Origin: Microbacterium sp. AK031
Lineage (GTDB): Bacteria > Actinomycetota > Actinomycetes > Actinomycetales > Microbacteriaceae
Reading direction: 5' to 3'
Assembly: GCF_024807145.1 (NCBI RefSeq)
Contig: NZ_JANUCA010000001.1
Coordinates: forward strand, 620,001 to 684,000
Length of the DNA: 64,000 nt
Part shown: positions 1-8,884 of the stretch, piece by piece
Numbering within the stretch: the first letter of the stretch is position 1
Layout of the letters: every line of letters starts with the position of its first letter
Translations under genes and position numbers: made by a program
The notes under the pieces: generated by a model
Database searches by the model: none
Seen by the model: only the letters and a program-made list of their open reading frames with translations
What the model was told of the DNA's origin: nothing

Positions 1-2
1 AG

Positions 3-1064
3 CGCGACTCCGCACACAGCGGCTGGGTATCGATCTCGGTCGGGTGCAACAACACCTGCACCTTCTGCATCGTTCCGAGCCTGCGAGGCAAAGAGAAGGA
101 TCGCCGCCCCGGCGACATCCTGAACGAGATCCGTCTGCTCGTGGAAGACGGCGCGATCGAGGTCACCCTGCTCGGCCAGAACGTCAACTCGTACGGCGTC
201 GAGTTCGGCGACCGCCAGGCGTTCAGCAAGTTGCTGCGGGCTGCCGGCGACATCAAGGGCCTCGAGCGCATCCGGTTCACCAGCCCGCACCCGGCTGCCT
301 TCACCGACGATGTCATCGACGCCATGGCCGAGACACCATCGGTGATGCCCCAGCTGCACATGCCGCTGCAGTCGGGCAGCGACCGCGTGCTCAAGGCGAT
401 GCGCCGCTCCTACCGCAGCTCGAAGTTCCTCGGCATCCTCGATCGTGTTCGTGAGCGGATGCCTCATGCGGCGATCTCGACCGACATCATCGTCGGATTC
501 CCGGGGGAGACTGACGAGGACTTCGAAGACACCATGCGCGTCGTGGAGCAGGCACGATTCGCCAACGCCTTCACCTTCCAGTACTCCATCCGCGAGGGCA
601 CCCCCGCAGCGACGATGGAGGACCAGGTCCCGAAGGCGGTGGTGCAGGAACGGTACAACCGACTCCTCGCCCTTCAGGAGCGCATCTCACTGGAAGAGAA
701 CCAGAAGCAGATCGGCCGCGAAGTCGAGGTGCTCGTTTCCGTCGGCGAAGGCAAGAAAGACGCCGCGACGCACCGTCTCACCGGTCGCGCCGAAGACAAC
801 CGCCTCGTGCATTTCGAAGTCACCGAAGGATCGGACGTCCCTCGTCCCGGCGACGTGGTGACTGTCAGGATCACGCACGGTGCGCCCTTCCACCTCCTCG
901 CCGACGACCCGAGCGGCGCGCCGCTGCGCATCCGCCGTACTCGCGGTGGGGACGCCTGGGACCGCGCGCAGGCCGAGTCATGCGGCATCCCGGCACCGGC
1001 CGGAGAGGCCGGTGCCCCGCGCGCTGTGTCGCTCGGTCTTCCCACGCTCCGCGTCGGTGTCTGA
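3..1064 (+). CDS. miaB: MiaB, tRNA-2-methylthio-N6-dimethylallyladenosine synthase (5' end outside window)
   Basis: Radical-SAM methylthiotransferase that adds the 2-methylthio group to i6A37 of tRNAs reading U-starting codons. The visible part opens inside the radical SAM domain: the CNNTCTFC cluster motif (CxxxCxxC) is at nt 45-68. It continues through the TIM-barrel region ([10 protein letters not shown], then [12 protein letters not shown]) and ends with a TRAM-type RNA-binding domain and a loose C-terminal tail. The N-terminal UPF0004 domain with the auxiliary-cluster cysteines lies before the window, so the gene is cut by the window edge, not broken. Its stop overlaps the likely GTG start of miaA, which acts on the same nucleotide. 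Confidence 0.96.
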   Translation, partial: RDSAHSGWVSISVGCNNTCTFCIVPSLRGKEKDRRPGDILNEIRLLVEDGAIEVTLLGQNVNSYGVEFGDRQAFSKLLRAAGDIKGLERIRFTSPHPAAFTDDVIDAMAETPSVMPQLHMPLQSGSDRVLKAMRRSYRSSKFLGILDRVRERMPHAAISTDIIVGFPGETDEDFEDTMRVVEQARFANAFTFQYSIREGTPAATMEDQVPKAVVQERYNRLLALQERISLEENQKQIGREVEVLVSVGEGKKDAATHRLTGRAEDNRLVHFEVTEGSDVPRPGDVVTVRITHGAPFHLLADDPSGAPLRIRRTRGGDAWDRAQAESCGIPAPAGEAGAPRAVSLGLPTLRVGV

Positions 1065-1992
1065 CCCTCGTCCGGTTTCCGAGCCCATCGACGGGCCCCG
1101 ACTGTGGGCCATCGTCGGCGCAACGGGAACCGGCAAGAGCGATCTCGCGCTACGGCTCGCTGAGAGCCTCAGGCGCACCGGTAATCCGGCGGAGATCGTC
1201 AATGCGGATGCCATGCAGCTGTATCGAGGCATGGACATCGGCACGGCCAAGCTCTCCGTGGATGAACGTCGCGGCATCCCTCATCATCTGTTCGACGTCC
1301 GCGATGTACGTGACGAAGCGGCTGTCGCCTGGTATCAGCCGCTCGCGCGCACGGCGATCGAAGACATCCACTCCCGTGGTGGTGACGCGATCCTGGTGGG
1401 CGGCTCCGGCCTTTACGTCTCCAGTGTGATCTTCGATTTTCGCTTTCCGCCGCGCGACGCGGACGTGCGAGAGCGTCTCGAGCGCGATCTGGAGATACAC
1501 GGAGCCGCTGCACTGTTCGCACGTCTTGCACAGGCGGATGCCGCCACTGCTGCGCGAATCGATCCGAAGAACGGTCGCCGCGTCGTCCGTGCGCTGGAAG
1601 TGCTCGAACAGGGTGAGCGGACGCACGGGGCCGCCTTACCGGAGGCACCAGAGCTCTGGCGCCCGGCCACCCGTATCCTCGGCGTGCACGTCGACAGGCC
1701 CGAGTTGGTCGAGCGGCTCGATAGACGTGTCGAGAAGATGTGGGCGAGCGGGATGCTGGACGAGGTCGCACATCTGCGCCAGCACGGCTTGGAGGACGGC
1801 GTCACCGCTCGCAGGGCGATCGGCTACGCGCAGGTTCTCGCGCAGCTGAATGGGGAGATGACCGAGGCCGAGGCTGTTGCCGCGACCCAATCGCTCACTC
1901 GCCGCTACGCAAGGCGCCAGGTGTCGTGGTTCAGACGCTATCCGGGACTTGACTGGCTCGTGCCGGGGAGCGATCCCGCAGCACTGATCTGA
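1057..1992 (+). CDS. miaA: MiaA, tRNA dimethylallyltransferase
   Basis: Transfers dimethylallyl from DMAPP to A37 of tRNA, making the substrate of MiaB. About 311 residues, the normal length. The P-loop GATGTGKS is at residues 21-28, followed by the [15 protein letters not shown] segment, the VGGSGLY segment and the C-terminal [10 protein letters not shown] helix. The start is chosen as GTG 1057, which overlaps the miaB stop by 8 nt. No better in-frame start lies close to the P-loop, and frames further upstream are inside miaB. The overlap implies translational coupling. Confidence 0.94.
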   Translation: MSDPRPVSEPIDGPRLWAIVGATGTGKSDLALRLAESLRRTGNPAEIVNADAMQLYRGMDIGTAKLSVDERRGIPHHLFDVRDVRDEAAVAWYQPLARTAIEDIHSRGGDAILVGGSGLYVSSVIFDFRFPPRDADVRERLERDLEIHGAAALFARLAQADAATAARIDPKNGRRVVRALEVLEQGERTHGAALPEAPELWRPATRILGVHVDRPELVERLDRRVEKMWASGMLDEVAHLRQHGLEDGVTARRAIGYAQVLAQLNGEMTEAEAVAATQSLTRRYARRQVSWFRRYPGLDWLVPGSDPAALI

Positions 1993-2024
1993 TCGATGTC
2001 GGTGCTCAGCTCCATCATGGAGAC

Positions 2025-2552
2025 ATGACCACACATTTCTTCACTGCCTCCAGCCTTGACGGCTTCATCGCGACGGAGAAGCACTCACTCGACTGGCTGT
2101 TGAAGCAAGACGTCGACGCCGAGGGGCCGATGGCGTATCAGCAGTTCGAGAAGACGATCGGAGCCCTGGCGATGGGGGCATCCACCTACGAATGGGTGCT
2201 CGAGCATGAGGAGGGGCGCTGGGGATACACCCAGCCGACGTGGGTGTTCACCCATCGCGAGCTGGCGATTCCCGACGGCGCCGACGTGACGCTGACCCGC
2301 GATCCGATCTCCGAAGTGCACGCCGCGATGATCGCGGCCGCCGCCGGCAAAGACTTGTGGGTGGTCGGCGGCGGTGACCTTGCCGGCCAGTTCGCTGACG
2401 CGGGGCTGCTCGACGAAGTCTGGGTTCAGTTCGCGCCGGTCACGCTCGGCTCCGGAGCGCCGTTGCTGCCACGCATGCTCGATCTCGAACTGCTCGACGT
2501 GGCGCGCAACCGCGACTTCATGTGCGGTCGGTACCGCGTGGTTCGCGACTGA
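2025..2552 (+). CDS. Dihydrofolate reductase-like protein (RibD C-terminal domain family)
   Basis: A 175-residue stand-alone RibD_C/DHFR-fold protein of the YyaP/YwjB kind. It shows the family N-terminus (TASSLDGFIA), a GASTYEWVL segment and a WVVGGGDLAGQFADAGLLDEVWVQFAPVTLGSG-type C-terminal half (motif VVGGGDL around residues 110-118). Such proteins are probably NADPH-dependent reductases, but the substrate is unknown for most members. It follows miaA by about 30 nt and ends just before the short GNAT gene. I cannot assign it to folate or riboflavin synthesis. Confidence 0.85.
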   Translation: MTTHFFTASSLDGFIATEKHSLDWLLKQDVDAEGPMAYQQFEKTIGALAMGASTYEWVLEHEEGRWGYTQPTWVFTHRELAIPDGADVTLTRDPISEVHAAMIAAAAGKDLWVVGGGDLAGQFADAGLLDEVWVQFAPVTLGSGAPLLPRMLDLELLDVARNRDFMCGRYRVVRD

Positions 2553-2564
2553 TCGGTCGCTTGC

Positions 2565-2570
2565 TAGCCT
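2565..2570 (+). promoter_or_regulatory. -10 hexamer (TAGCCT) of a probable leaderless GNAT mRNA
   Basis: TAGCCT ends 7 nt before GTG 2578, placing the expected transcription start at or next to the start codon. There is no Shine-Dalgarno sequence. It supports the short start chosen for the GNAT gene. Confidence 0.5.
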
Positions 2571-2577
2571 CGATCGG

Positions 2578-2916
2578 GTGCGCAAGCAGAAAGTGCAGTC
2601 GGAGCTGTTCCTCGTCGCCGAGATCCCTGAGGCGCACGACAACCCGGCTCGTGTCGTGGGCACGGTGATGGCCGGCTACGATGGTCACCGCGGATGGCTC
2701 TACTATCTGGCGTCGACGCCAGAGCTCCGTGGCTCGGGCATCGGCCGGGGCCTGGTCGCCGAGGCCGAGCGTCTCCTGCTCGAGATGGGCTGCCCGAAGG
2801 TGCAGTTGATGGTGCGGCGCGACAATGAAGCGGCGCTCGACTTCTCCGATCAGCTCGGCTACGAGCGGTTCGACGTGGCGAACACCGGTAAGCGGCTCAT
2901 CTCTGACGAGGCTTAG
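2578..2916 (+). CDS. Short GNAT-family acetyltransferase (YpeA-like)
   Basis: Acetyl-CoA-dependent N-acetyltransferase core of the YpeA type. FLVAE, VGTVMAGYDGHRGW, YYLASTPELRGSGIGRGLV (the acetyl-CoA loop R-G-S-G-I-G) and CPKVQLMVRRDNEAA are clear. From memory YpeA-type proteins run to about 140 residues; this one has about 112 and begins in the helix before the FLVAE strand, so some 35 N-terminal residues are missing. GTG 2578 is the only sensible start and has a -10-like TAGCCT 7 nt upstream, so it may be expressed in the short form. The substrate is unknown. Confidence 0.75.
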   Translation: MRKQKVQSELFLVAEIPEAHDNPARVVGTVMAGYDGHRGWLYYLASTPELRGSGIGRGLVAEAERLLLEMGCPKVQLMVRRDNEAALDFSDQLGYERFDVANTGKRLISDEA

Positions 2917-2984
2917 ACGGCCGCTTCCCACGACTCGGCGAGTTCGACTGATGAGGCGCGTTATCACGACGTCATCGACCTCTC

Positions 2985-2990
2985 TAGACT
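2985..2990 (+). promoter_or_regulatory. -10 hexamer (TAGACT) of a probable leaderless dapF mRNA
   Basis: TAGACT lies 7 nt before ATG 2998, with TTATCA at 2961-2966 as a possible -35 (18-nt spacer). No ribosome binding site is seen, so transcription probably starts at the A of ATG. Confidence 0.55.
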
Positions 2991-2997
2991 GTCTCGC

Positions 2998-3870
2998 ATG
3001 GTCGCATTCACCAAAGGGCACGGCACCGGCAACGATTTCGTCATCATTCCAGATGCAGACGGCGAGCTGGATCTCACGCCAGAGCAGGTCGCCGTCCTCT
3101 GCGACCGGCATTTCGGGATCGGTGCGGATGGAATCCTTCGCGTGGTGCGCTCCGCTGCGCTCCCTGAAGGTGCCGCATCGCTCGCTGAGGAACCTGCCGC
3201 CGAATGGTTCATGGACTACCGAAACGCCGATGGATCGATCGCTGAGATGTGCGGCAACGGCATCCGCGTCTTCGCCCACTACCTGGTCGGCGCCGGACTC
3301 GCCGTCATCGAGCCGGGCGCGACTCTGCCGATCGGCACACGCGCCGGTGTGCGCGACGTGACGCGCAGCGGTACGGGCTATCAGGTCGATCTCGGGCGCT
3401 GGCGCCTCTCCGGCGATGACCCTCTTGCGAAGGCCCGCGGCCTCGACGTCGCGCGCCCCGGGCTCGGCATCGACGTGGGCAACCCGCACGTCGTGGTCGC
3501 CCTGGCATCGGATGAAGAGCTCGCTGGTCTCGAACTCGAGTACATCCCCGAGCTCGAGCCGCAGTTGCCGGCCGGAGCGAATGTGGAGTTCGTCGTACCG
3601 GGGGAGCCGCTCGTCCGCGACGGCATCGGGCACGTCAAGATGCGCGTGTTCGAGCGCGGAGTGGGCGAGACCCTCAGTTGCGGTACCGGTGTCGCAGCCG
3701 CCGCCCTCGCCGTGCGTTACTGGGCGGGCGAACGAGCGCCCCACAACTGGAGCGTCGAGGTGCCAGGCGGCACCCTGGGCGTCCGGATGTTCCCGGCCGA
3801 GGATGGTGAGCACGTCGCGCTGTCAGGGCCGGCGCAGCTCGTCTACAGCGGCACCATCGACCTCGTCTGA
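2998..3870 (+). CDS. dapF: Diaminopimelate epimerase
   Basis: Interconverts LL- and meso-diaminopimelate for lysine and peptidoglycan synthesis, in the cytoplasm. Both catalytic cysteines are present: Cys85 in EMCGNGIR and Cys228 in [11 protein letters not shown]. The family start ([10 protein letters not shown]) and the substrate-binding NPHVVV segment are also present. 290 residues is normal. It stands alone between the short GNAT gene and an FMN monooxygenase gene. Confidence 0.97.
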   Translation: MVAFTKGHGTGNDFVIIPDADGELDLTPEQVAVLCDRHFGIGADGILRVVRSAALPEGAASLAEEPAAEWFMDYRNADGSIAEMCGNGIRVFAHYLVGAGLAVIEPGATLPIGTRAGVRDVTRSGTGYQVDLGRWRLSGDDPLAKARGLDVARPGLGIDVGNPHVVVALASDEELAGLELEYIPELEPQLPAGANVEFVVPGEPLVRDGIGHVKMRVFERGVGETLSCGTGVAAAALAVRYWAGERAPHNWSVEVPGGTLGVRMFPAEDGEHVALSGPAQLVYSGTIDLV

Positions 3871-3891
3871 TTCGCGCGATCGGCGGCGAAT
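3870..3891 (+). terminator. Weak hairpin after dapF
   Basis: ATTCGC (3870-3875) pairs with GCGAAT (3886-3891) directly at the dapF stop. There is no T-run, so terminator function is only possible. Confidence 0.3.
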
Positions 3892-3950
3892 GAGTCGTCG
3901 GATGACGCCCGACGAGCGGCCGTAGCGCGTCATGGCTCACGATGGTGCAC

Positions 3951-5333
3951 ATGAGCAGGCAGATCCGCTTCAACGCATTCGACATGAACTGTGTGGCCCA
4001 TCAATCGTCAGGAATGTGGCGGCATCCGCTCGACCAGTCCGCGCGCTACAAGGAGCTCGGCTACTGGACCGATCTGGCGAGGCTGTTGGAGCGGGGGCAC
4101 TTCGACGGGATCTTCATCGCGGACGTTCTCGGCACCTATGACGTGTACGGCGGCTCGAACGAAGCCGCCATCCGACACGGTGCCCAGGTGCCGGTCAACG
4201 ACCCCGTTCTTCTCGTCAGCGCCATGGCTGCAGTGACCGAGCACCTCGGCTTCGGCGTGACAGCGGGAACCGCCTACGAGCATCCGTACCCGTTCGCGCG
4301 GCGTATGTCGACCCTCGACCACCTCACGGGCGGACGCGTCGGATGGAACGTCGTCACCGGCTACCTGCCCTCCGCTGCTCGCAACATGGGACACGACGAC
4401 CAGCTCGAGCATGATCAGCGCTATGACGTGGCCGACGAGTACCTTGAGGTCACGTACAAGCTGTGGGAGGGATCGTGGGAGGACGATGCCGTCATCCGTG
4501 ACCGCGAGAGCGGTGTGTTCACCGATCCGTCCAAGGTGCATGAGATCGGGCATCGGGGCGAGCACTTCACGGTTCCGGGCATCCACATCTCCGAGCCGTC
4601 GCCGCAGCGCACGCCCGTCATCTATCAGGCCGGCGCCTCTCCCCGCGGCATCGCGTTCGCCGCGGGAAACGCCGAGGCGATCTTCGTCGCCGCTCCCACC
4701 AAGGCGGTGCTCGCAGGAGTCGTCTCGCGCATCCGAGATGCGCTAGAGGCGGCAGGGCGTGACCGCTACTCCGCCAAGATCTACACGCTCCTGACGATCA
4801 TCACGGACGAGACCAGCGAGAAGGCGCACGCCAAGCACGACGACTACCTGCAGTATGCGAGCGATGAGGGCGCACTGGTGTTCATGTCGGGCTGGATGGG
4901 GATCGACCTGTCGCAGTACGACCTCGACGAGCCGATCGGCAACGTCAAGAGCAATGCCATTCAGTCGACGGTGGCGAACTTCCAGCAGGCCGACGAAGAC
5001 GGCAAGGAATGGAAGGTCCGCGACATCGCCCGGCTCGGTAACATCGGAGGACTCGGGCCACGCGTCGTGGGTTCGGCCGTCGAGGTCGCCGACTTCCTTC
5101 AGGAGTGGGTCGAAGAGACGGACGTCGACGGCTTCAACCTCGCGTACGCCATAACGCCAGGCACGTTCGAGGACATCGTCGAGTTCATCGTGCCCGAATT
5201 GCAGCATCGCGGCGTGTATCAGACGCAGTACGTTCCAGGGACGCTCCGTCACAAGCTGCACGGGCGCGGCGACCGGCTGCCCGACGAGCATCGCGGTGCC
5301 GGCTACAGCCTGCGCAACGCGGCCAAGGTCTGA
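3951..5333 (+). CDS. FMN-dependent monooxygenase, NtaA/SnaA/DmoA type (luciferase-like)
   Basis: Flavin-dependent oxygenase of the luciferase-like TIM-barrel superfamily, about 460 residues, which fits the NtaA/DszA/DmoA subfamily. Hallmarks are FNAFDMNCVAHQSSGMW near the N-terminus, GVTAGTAYEHPYPFARR, the GGRVGWNVVTGYL strand and VIYQAGASPRG. These enzymes need FMNH2 from a separate reductase and act on small xenobiotic, nitrilotriacetate-like or sulfur-containing substrates. No reductase is next to it, so the substrate cannot be named. ATG 3951 is preferred over ATG 3942, three codons upstream; neither has a clear ribosome binding site. Confidence 0.9.
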   Translation: MSRQIRFNAFDMNCVAHQSSGMWRHPLDQSARYKELGYWTDLARLLERGHFDGIFIADVLGTYDVYGGSNEAAIRHGAQVPVNDPVLLVSAMAAVTEHLGFGVTAGTAYEHPYPFARRMSTLDHLTGGRVGWNVVTGYLPSAARNMGHDDQLEHDQRYDVADEYLEVTYKLWEGSWEDDAVIRDRESGVFTDPSKVHEIGHRGEHFTVPGIHISEPSPQRTPVIYQAGASPRGIAFAAGNAEAIFVAAPTKAVLAGVVSRIRDALEAAGRDRYSAKIYTLLTIITDETSEKAHAKHDDYLQYASDEGALVFMSGWMGIDLSQYDLDEPIGNVKSNAIQSTVANFQQADEDGKEWKVRDIARLGNIGGLGPRVVGSAVEVADFLQEWVEETDVDGFNLAYAITPGTFEDIVEFIVPELQHRGVYQTQYVPGTLRHKLHGRGDRLPDEHRGAGYSLRNAAKV

Positions 5334-5354
5334 GCGCGTTCAGCGCGCGCTCGC

Positions 5355-5996
5355 TCAGGCGATGGCGATCGGCTCGGTCGCGGGAGTGCCATGCTTTCGC
5401 ACCTTGAGGATGCGGTAGCCCTTGCCGGTCGCGGTGCGGAAGACGCTGTACCCGGGCTGGAACGTCGCTGCCAGCCATCGCTGGAGTGAATCAGCGCCGA
5501 GGTTGCGCTGTACGACGAGCCAGGCGTCGCTGCGCTCATCGAGACGGGGGATCCAGCGTTCGAGCATGTCGTGCAGCACATTCTTGCCGACGCGGATCGG
5601 CGGATTGGATCGGATGGTGCGGAAGACGACATCGTCGGGAACATCATCGGGCTGCACGGCGTTGATATTGGTGATGCCGAGAGATTCGGCATTTCGACGA
5701 ACAAGGTCCAGGGCGCGCTCATTCACATCGACCGCCCACACGGTGGCGTGAGGAGAGGCGAGAGCCATCGTGATGCTGATGGGTCCCCACCCGCTTCCGA
5801 GGTCGAGGAAATTGCCGCTGGGTGGCAGCGGAGGCATGCTGGCGAAGAGGACTGCGGTGCCGGCATCCACGCGGTCGGGGCTGAAGACGCCACCAGCGGT
5901 CGTCACCTCGAGTTCACGACCTGCGAGCGTCACCCGGATGCTTCGCAGATTCTCCGCACTTGCCGGGGCCGCAGTGAAGTAGTGATCAGACCCCAT
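5355..5996 (-). CDS. Class I SAM methyltransferase, RsmC/RlmG-like
   Basis: A 213-residue small methyltransferase domain (MTS family). The SAM site FLDLGSGWGPISI and the NPP motif (SNPPIRVGK) are present; NPP is typical of enzymes that methylate exocyclic amines such as guanine N2 in rRNA, or protein glutamine. The frame stays open upstream into hflX, but ATG at 5996 is preferred because TACGCT lies 6 nt before it, like other leaderless starts in this window. It is divergent from hflX. The exact target is not known. Confidence 0.85.
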   Translation of the reverse strand: MGSDHYFTAAPASAENLRSIRVTLAGRELEVTTAGGVFSPDRVDAGTAVLFASMPPLPPSGNFLDLGSGWGPISITMALASPHATVWAVDVNERALDLVRRNAESLGITNINAVQPDDVPDDVVFRTIRSNPPIRVGKNVLHDMLERWIPRLDERSDAWLVVQRNLGADSLQRWLAATFQPGYSVFRTATGKGYRILKVRKHGTPATEPIAIA

Positions 5997-6002
5997 ACGG
6001 TG

Positions 6003-6008
6003 AGCGTA
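6003..6008 (-). promoter_or_regulatory. -10 hexamer (TACGCT) of a probable leaderless methyltransferase mRNA
   Basis: On the minus strand TACGCT is 6 nt before the ATG at 5996, with no ribosome binding site. Confidence 0.45.
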
Positions 6009-6055
6009 CCGGACAGCAGGGTTAAGATTAAGATGTCGCACACAGAAGGCAGAGG

Positions 6056-7561
6056 ATGACGAAAGCCACAGACGAGACACTCAACGACGAGACGCTGGAT
6101 CGCGTGCTTGCGAGCGCAGAGACGCGCACACAAGCCCGGGTCTTCGGCACAGCCCAAGCGCTGCAGGACTCCGCCACAGCCGTGTACAGCGATCGCGATG
6201 GCGACCAGTGGGATCTGGAGGATCGCCACGCGCTGCGTCGCGTCGTCGGTCTCTCGACCGAACTCGAAGACGTCACCGAGGTCGAATATCGACAGCTGCG
6301 ACTCGAGAACGTCGTGCTGGTCGGCGTGTACCCGCAGGGCGCCCAGACGGACGCCGAGAACTCGCTTCGCGAACTCGCCGCTCTTGCCGAGACGGCAGGT
6401 GCCGTGGTGCTCGACGCCGTGCTGCAGCGCCGCCCGAATCCGGACCCTGCGACATATCTCGGCCGCGGCAAGGCGCAGGAACTCAAGGACCTCGTCGCTG
6501 CGACCGGCGCCGACACGGTGATCGCCGACACTGAGCTCGCACCGAGCCAGCGGCGTGCACTGGAAGACGTCGTCAAGGTGAAGGTCATCGACCGCACGAC
6601 GGTCATTCTCGACATCTTCAGCCAGCACGCCAAGAGTCGCGAGGGCAAGGCCCAGGTGGAGCTGGCTCAGCTGGAGTATCTGCTGCCGCGCCTGCGCGGC
6701 TGGGGTGACTCCATGAGCCGACAGGCCGGTGGACAGGTCGGTGCCGGCGGCGTTGGCATGGGCTCACGGGGACCGGGTGAGACGAAGATCGAGTTGGATC
6801 GACGGCGCATCCGCACCAAGATGGCGCTGCTGCGTCGGCAGATCCGCGATTTCGGGCCGGCACGCGAGGCCAAGCGCGCCGAGCGCAAGCGCAACACCAT
6901 TCCGTCGGTGGCGATCACCGGTTACACGAACGCGGGCAAATCGAGTCTGCTCAACGCATTGACCAGCGCAGGCGTGCTGGTCGAGAACGCGTTGTTCGCG
7001 ACCTTGGACGCCACGGTGCGGCGCACGGAGACCTCTGACGGTCGCGTGTACACGTTCACCGACACGGTGGGCTTCGTACGCAACCTGCCGCATCAGCTCG
7101 TCGAGGCGTTCCGCTCCACGCTGGAAGAGGTCGGCGAGGCTGACATCGTGCTGCACGTCGTCGACGGGTCGCATCCCGATCCTGCAGGACAGCTTCAGAC
7201 CGTCCGCGACGTGATGGGCGACGTCGGAGTGCGTGGTCTTCCCGAGATCGTCGTGTTCAACAAGGCCGATCTCATCTCAGATGACGACCGCCTCGTGCTG
7301 CAGGGCCTCGAACCGCGTGCGCACTTCGTGTCGTCACGATCCGGTGAGGGCATCGAAGAGCTGCGGGCCGCGATCGACGAGGCGTTGCCGAAGCCCGCCG
7401 TAGAGGTGCATGCGATGGTGCCGTACGACCGCGGCGATCTCGTTGCGGCCATCCACGAGACCGGGATGCTGTTGTCGGCGGAGCACGGCGAGAAGGGCAC
7501 CGATGTCCGTGCGCACGTGTCCGAGCGGCTGGCAGCAGAACTGGCGCCCTTCGCGCTCTGA
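6056..7561 (+). CDS. hflX: GTPase HflX
   Basis: Ribosome-associated GTPase that splits stalled or stressed 70S ribosomes. 501 residues with an N-terminal extension typical of actinobacteria. The HflX N-terminal domain carries the glycine-rich loop PATYLGRGKAQEL, then GGQVGAGGVGMGSRGPGET. The G domain has G1 GYTNAGKSSLLN, G3 DTVGF and G4 NKAD. ATG 6056 follows GGCAGAGG, a moderate ribosome binding site. A compact hairpin follows the stop. Confidence 0.97.
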   Translation: MTKATDETLNDETLDRVLASAETRTQARVFGTAQALQDSATAVYSDRDGDQWDLEDRHALRRVVGLSTELEDVTEVEYRQLRLENVVLVGVYPQGAQTDAENSLRELAALAETAGAVVLDAVLQRRPNPDPATYLGRGKAQELKDLVAATGADTVIADTELAPSQRRALEDVVKVKVIDRTTVILDIFSQHAKSREGKAQVELAQLEYLLPRLRGWGDSMSRQAGGQVGAGGVGMGSRGPGETKIELDRRRIRTKMALLRRQIRDFGPAREAKRAERKRNTIPSVAITGYTNAGKSSLLNALTSAGVLVENALFATLDATVRRTETSDGRVYTFTDTVGFVRNLPHQLVEAFRSTLEEVGEADIVLHVVDGSHPDPAGQLQTVRDVMGDVGVRGLPEIVVFNKADLISDDDRLVLQGLEPRAHFVSSRSGEGIEELRAAIDEALPKPAVEVHAMVPYDRGDLVAAIHETGMLLSAEHGEKGTDVRAHVSERLAAELAPFAL

Positions 7562-7563
7562 GC

Positions 7564-7579
7564 GGGTGCGGTCGCACCC
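7564..7579 (+). terminator. Hairpin after hflX
   Basis: GGGTGC GGTC GCACCC: a 6-bp GC-rich stem with a 4-nt loop, 3 nt after the hflX stop. There is no long T-run. It lies between convergent hflX and the SIMPL gene. Confidence 0.5.
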
Positions 7580-7600
7580 GACGGCTTCTCGTCGGACGAT

Positions 7601-8266
7601 TCAGCGCGCGTTGAAGCGCGCTTCCACCGTCGCCGACACGACGATCTCGTCTGGCTCGTACTCCATGGACGGCGCGGAATCGGCAGCGACGAATGCGGCG
7701 CCCCGCGCCTTCATCGTCTGCGGAGCGCCCGGCGTCTGGCCGTGGGAGATGAGGCCGACGTCGGCGATCTCGATGGGCGTGACCGAAGCGAGTCCCAGAG
7801 CGGCGGCGTATGCCTCTGCGCGTGCGACAGCGACGTTGACCGCCGAGGAGGCGACATCGCGCTCGACGCGCGTGCGGGTCTCCGGTGTGAGATGCCAATC
7901 CACCCAGCTGACCTCGACGCCGTCCCAGGCCGAGATGTCTGACACCCAGATCGACAGCTCGGATGGATCCGTGAACGTGGCGCTGAAGTCGACGCTCGCG
8001 CGATAGACCAGCGCCAGGCGCTTGCCCTCATTGTTCCAGGGTCGGTCAGCGCTCACCGCGAGGCGCTTGCTCGCCCACTCGGCCACCGTGCCGGCATCCT
8101 TGCACTGAGTGATGCTGGCGCGCACCGGCTCGGCGAGGTGCATGAGCTGATCGACGACCGAGGTGCGCTCGGGCCCCTCCGTGCGTACGGTGACGCGGAT
8201 CGTCGCGCGTTCCGGGACCACACGTGCTTCGTTCTCGCCGCGGACGGTGATGGTGACATCGCTCAT
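7601..8266 (-). CDS. SIMPL domain (DUF541) protein
   Basis: 221 residues matching the SIMPL/DUF541 fold: an N-terminal ITVRGENEARVVPERATIRVTVRTEG-like strand pair (motif VTITVRGE) and a C-terminal EIVVSATVEARF strand. The related proteins Bp26 and SIMPL have no clear enzymatic role; some are secreted or signalling proteins. No signal peptide is visible here, so it may be cytoplasmic. ATG at 8266 has TAGAGT 7 nt upstream. Confidence 0.85.
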   Translation of the reverse strand: MSDVTITVRGENEARVVPERATIRVTVRTEGPERTSVVDQLMHLAEPVRASITQCKDAGTVAEWASKRLAVSADRPWNNEGKRLALVYRASVDFSATFTDPSELSIWVSDISAWDGVEVSWVDWHLTPETRTRVERDVASSAVNVAVARAEAYAAALGLASVTPIEIADVGLISHGQTPGAPQTMKARGAAFVAADSAPSMEYEPDEIVVSATVEARFNAR

Positions 8267-8273
8267 GGGAGCG

Positions 8274-8279
8274 ACTCTA
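8274..8279 (-). promoter_or_regulatory. -10 hexamer (TAGAGT) of a probable leaderless SIMPL-gene mRNA
   Basis: TAGAGT on the minus strand, 7 nt before the ATG at 8266, without a Shine-Dalgarno sequence. Confidence 0.4.
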
Positions 8280-8428
8280 CGCCAGCCTCACGTCCGGACC
8301 TCGATGCCGGCACCGGCATCGGAATAGCGTGCGGGCCGAATCCGTTGTATCCTGTGATGCTCGGGTGTTTCGATACCTGTGCTGATAAATCCACAGAGTG
8401 ACAGTGGTTCCTTCGAAAGAAGACACAC

Positions 8429-8795
8429 GGGGCTGATCGGTTTCGACAGTGCTTGTGAATTCACGTGAAGCGGGCCGAGGATGCAGGGTTATCTCGTGAA
8501 CGCTCCCTGCAAAACAATAGTTGCCGAAACAAAGCGCAACGACTTCGCCCTCGCTGCATAAGCGAGCCCGATAGTCCGTCAGGCCGTATGTGATTCCGAT
8601 ACGGATCCTGGCGTCATCTAGGAATCTTGCTGTGTGACGGCGTCTGGACGTCACACGGGACTCTTCCCAGGCTGGGCTTGTCGACTTAGGTGTCTGTGAC
8701 AAAGGTCGGAGCCGAGTAGAACGTCTGCACAGACTGCGCCCGGAGAAGCCGTGGATACTCGGCGTTGGACGGGGGTTCGATTCCCCCCAGCTCCA
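8429..8795 (+). ncRNA. ssrA: tmRNA (ssrA)
   Basis: Rescues stalled ribosomes by trans-translation. The 5' end GGGGCTGATCGG pairs with the 3' end CAGCTCC to form a tRNA-like acceptor stem, and a T-arm (GGGTTCGATTCCC) precedes it. The resume codon GCC is at 8523; the tag frame runs 8523-8561 and encodes AETKRNDFALAA, then TAA. The final CCA is not fully encoded (ACAA follows). At about 367 nt it has the usual length. A 40-nt palindrome follows directly. Confidence 0.96.
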
Positions 8796-8814
8796 CAAAG
8801 CCACTGTCACTGAT

Positions 8815-8854
8815 GAAGCCCTTCGAAACCGTGTACACGGTTTCGAAGGGCTTC
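8815..8854. terminator. Perfect 40-nt palindrome between ssrA and the lipoprotein gene
   Basis: A perfect inverted repeat centred on GTGTACAC; each 20-nt arm reads GAAGCCCTTCGAAACCGTGT. It lies between convergent genes and can serve both strands. There is no classical U-tract beyond TCTCTGTG. Confidence 0.7.
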
Positions 8855-8884
8855 TCTGTGTCCGGTGATCGCCTGGTCAGCTCA

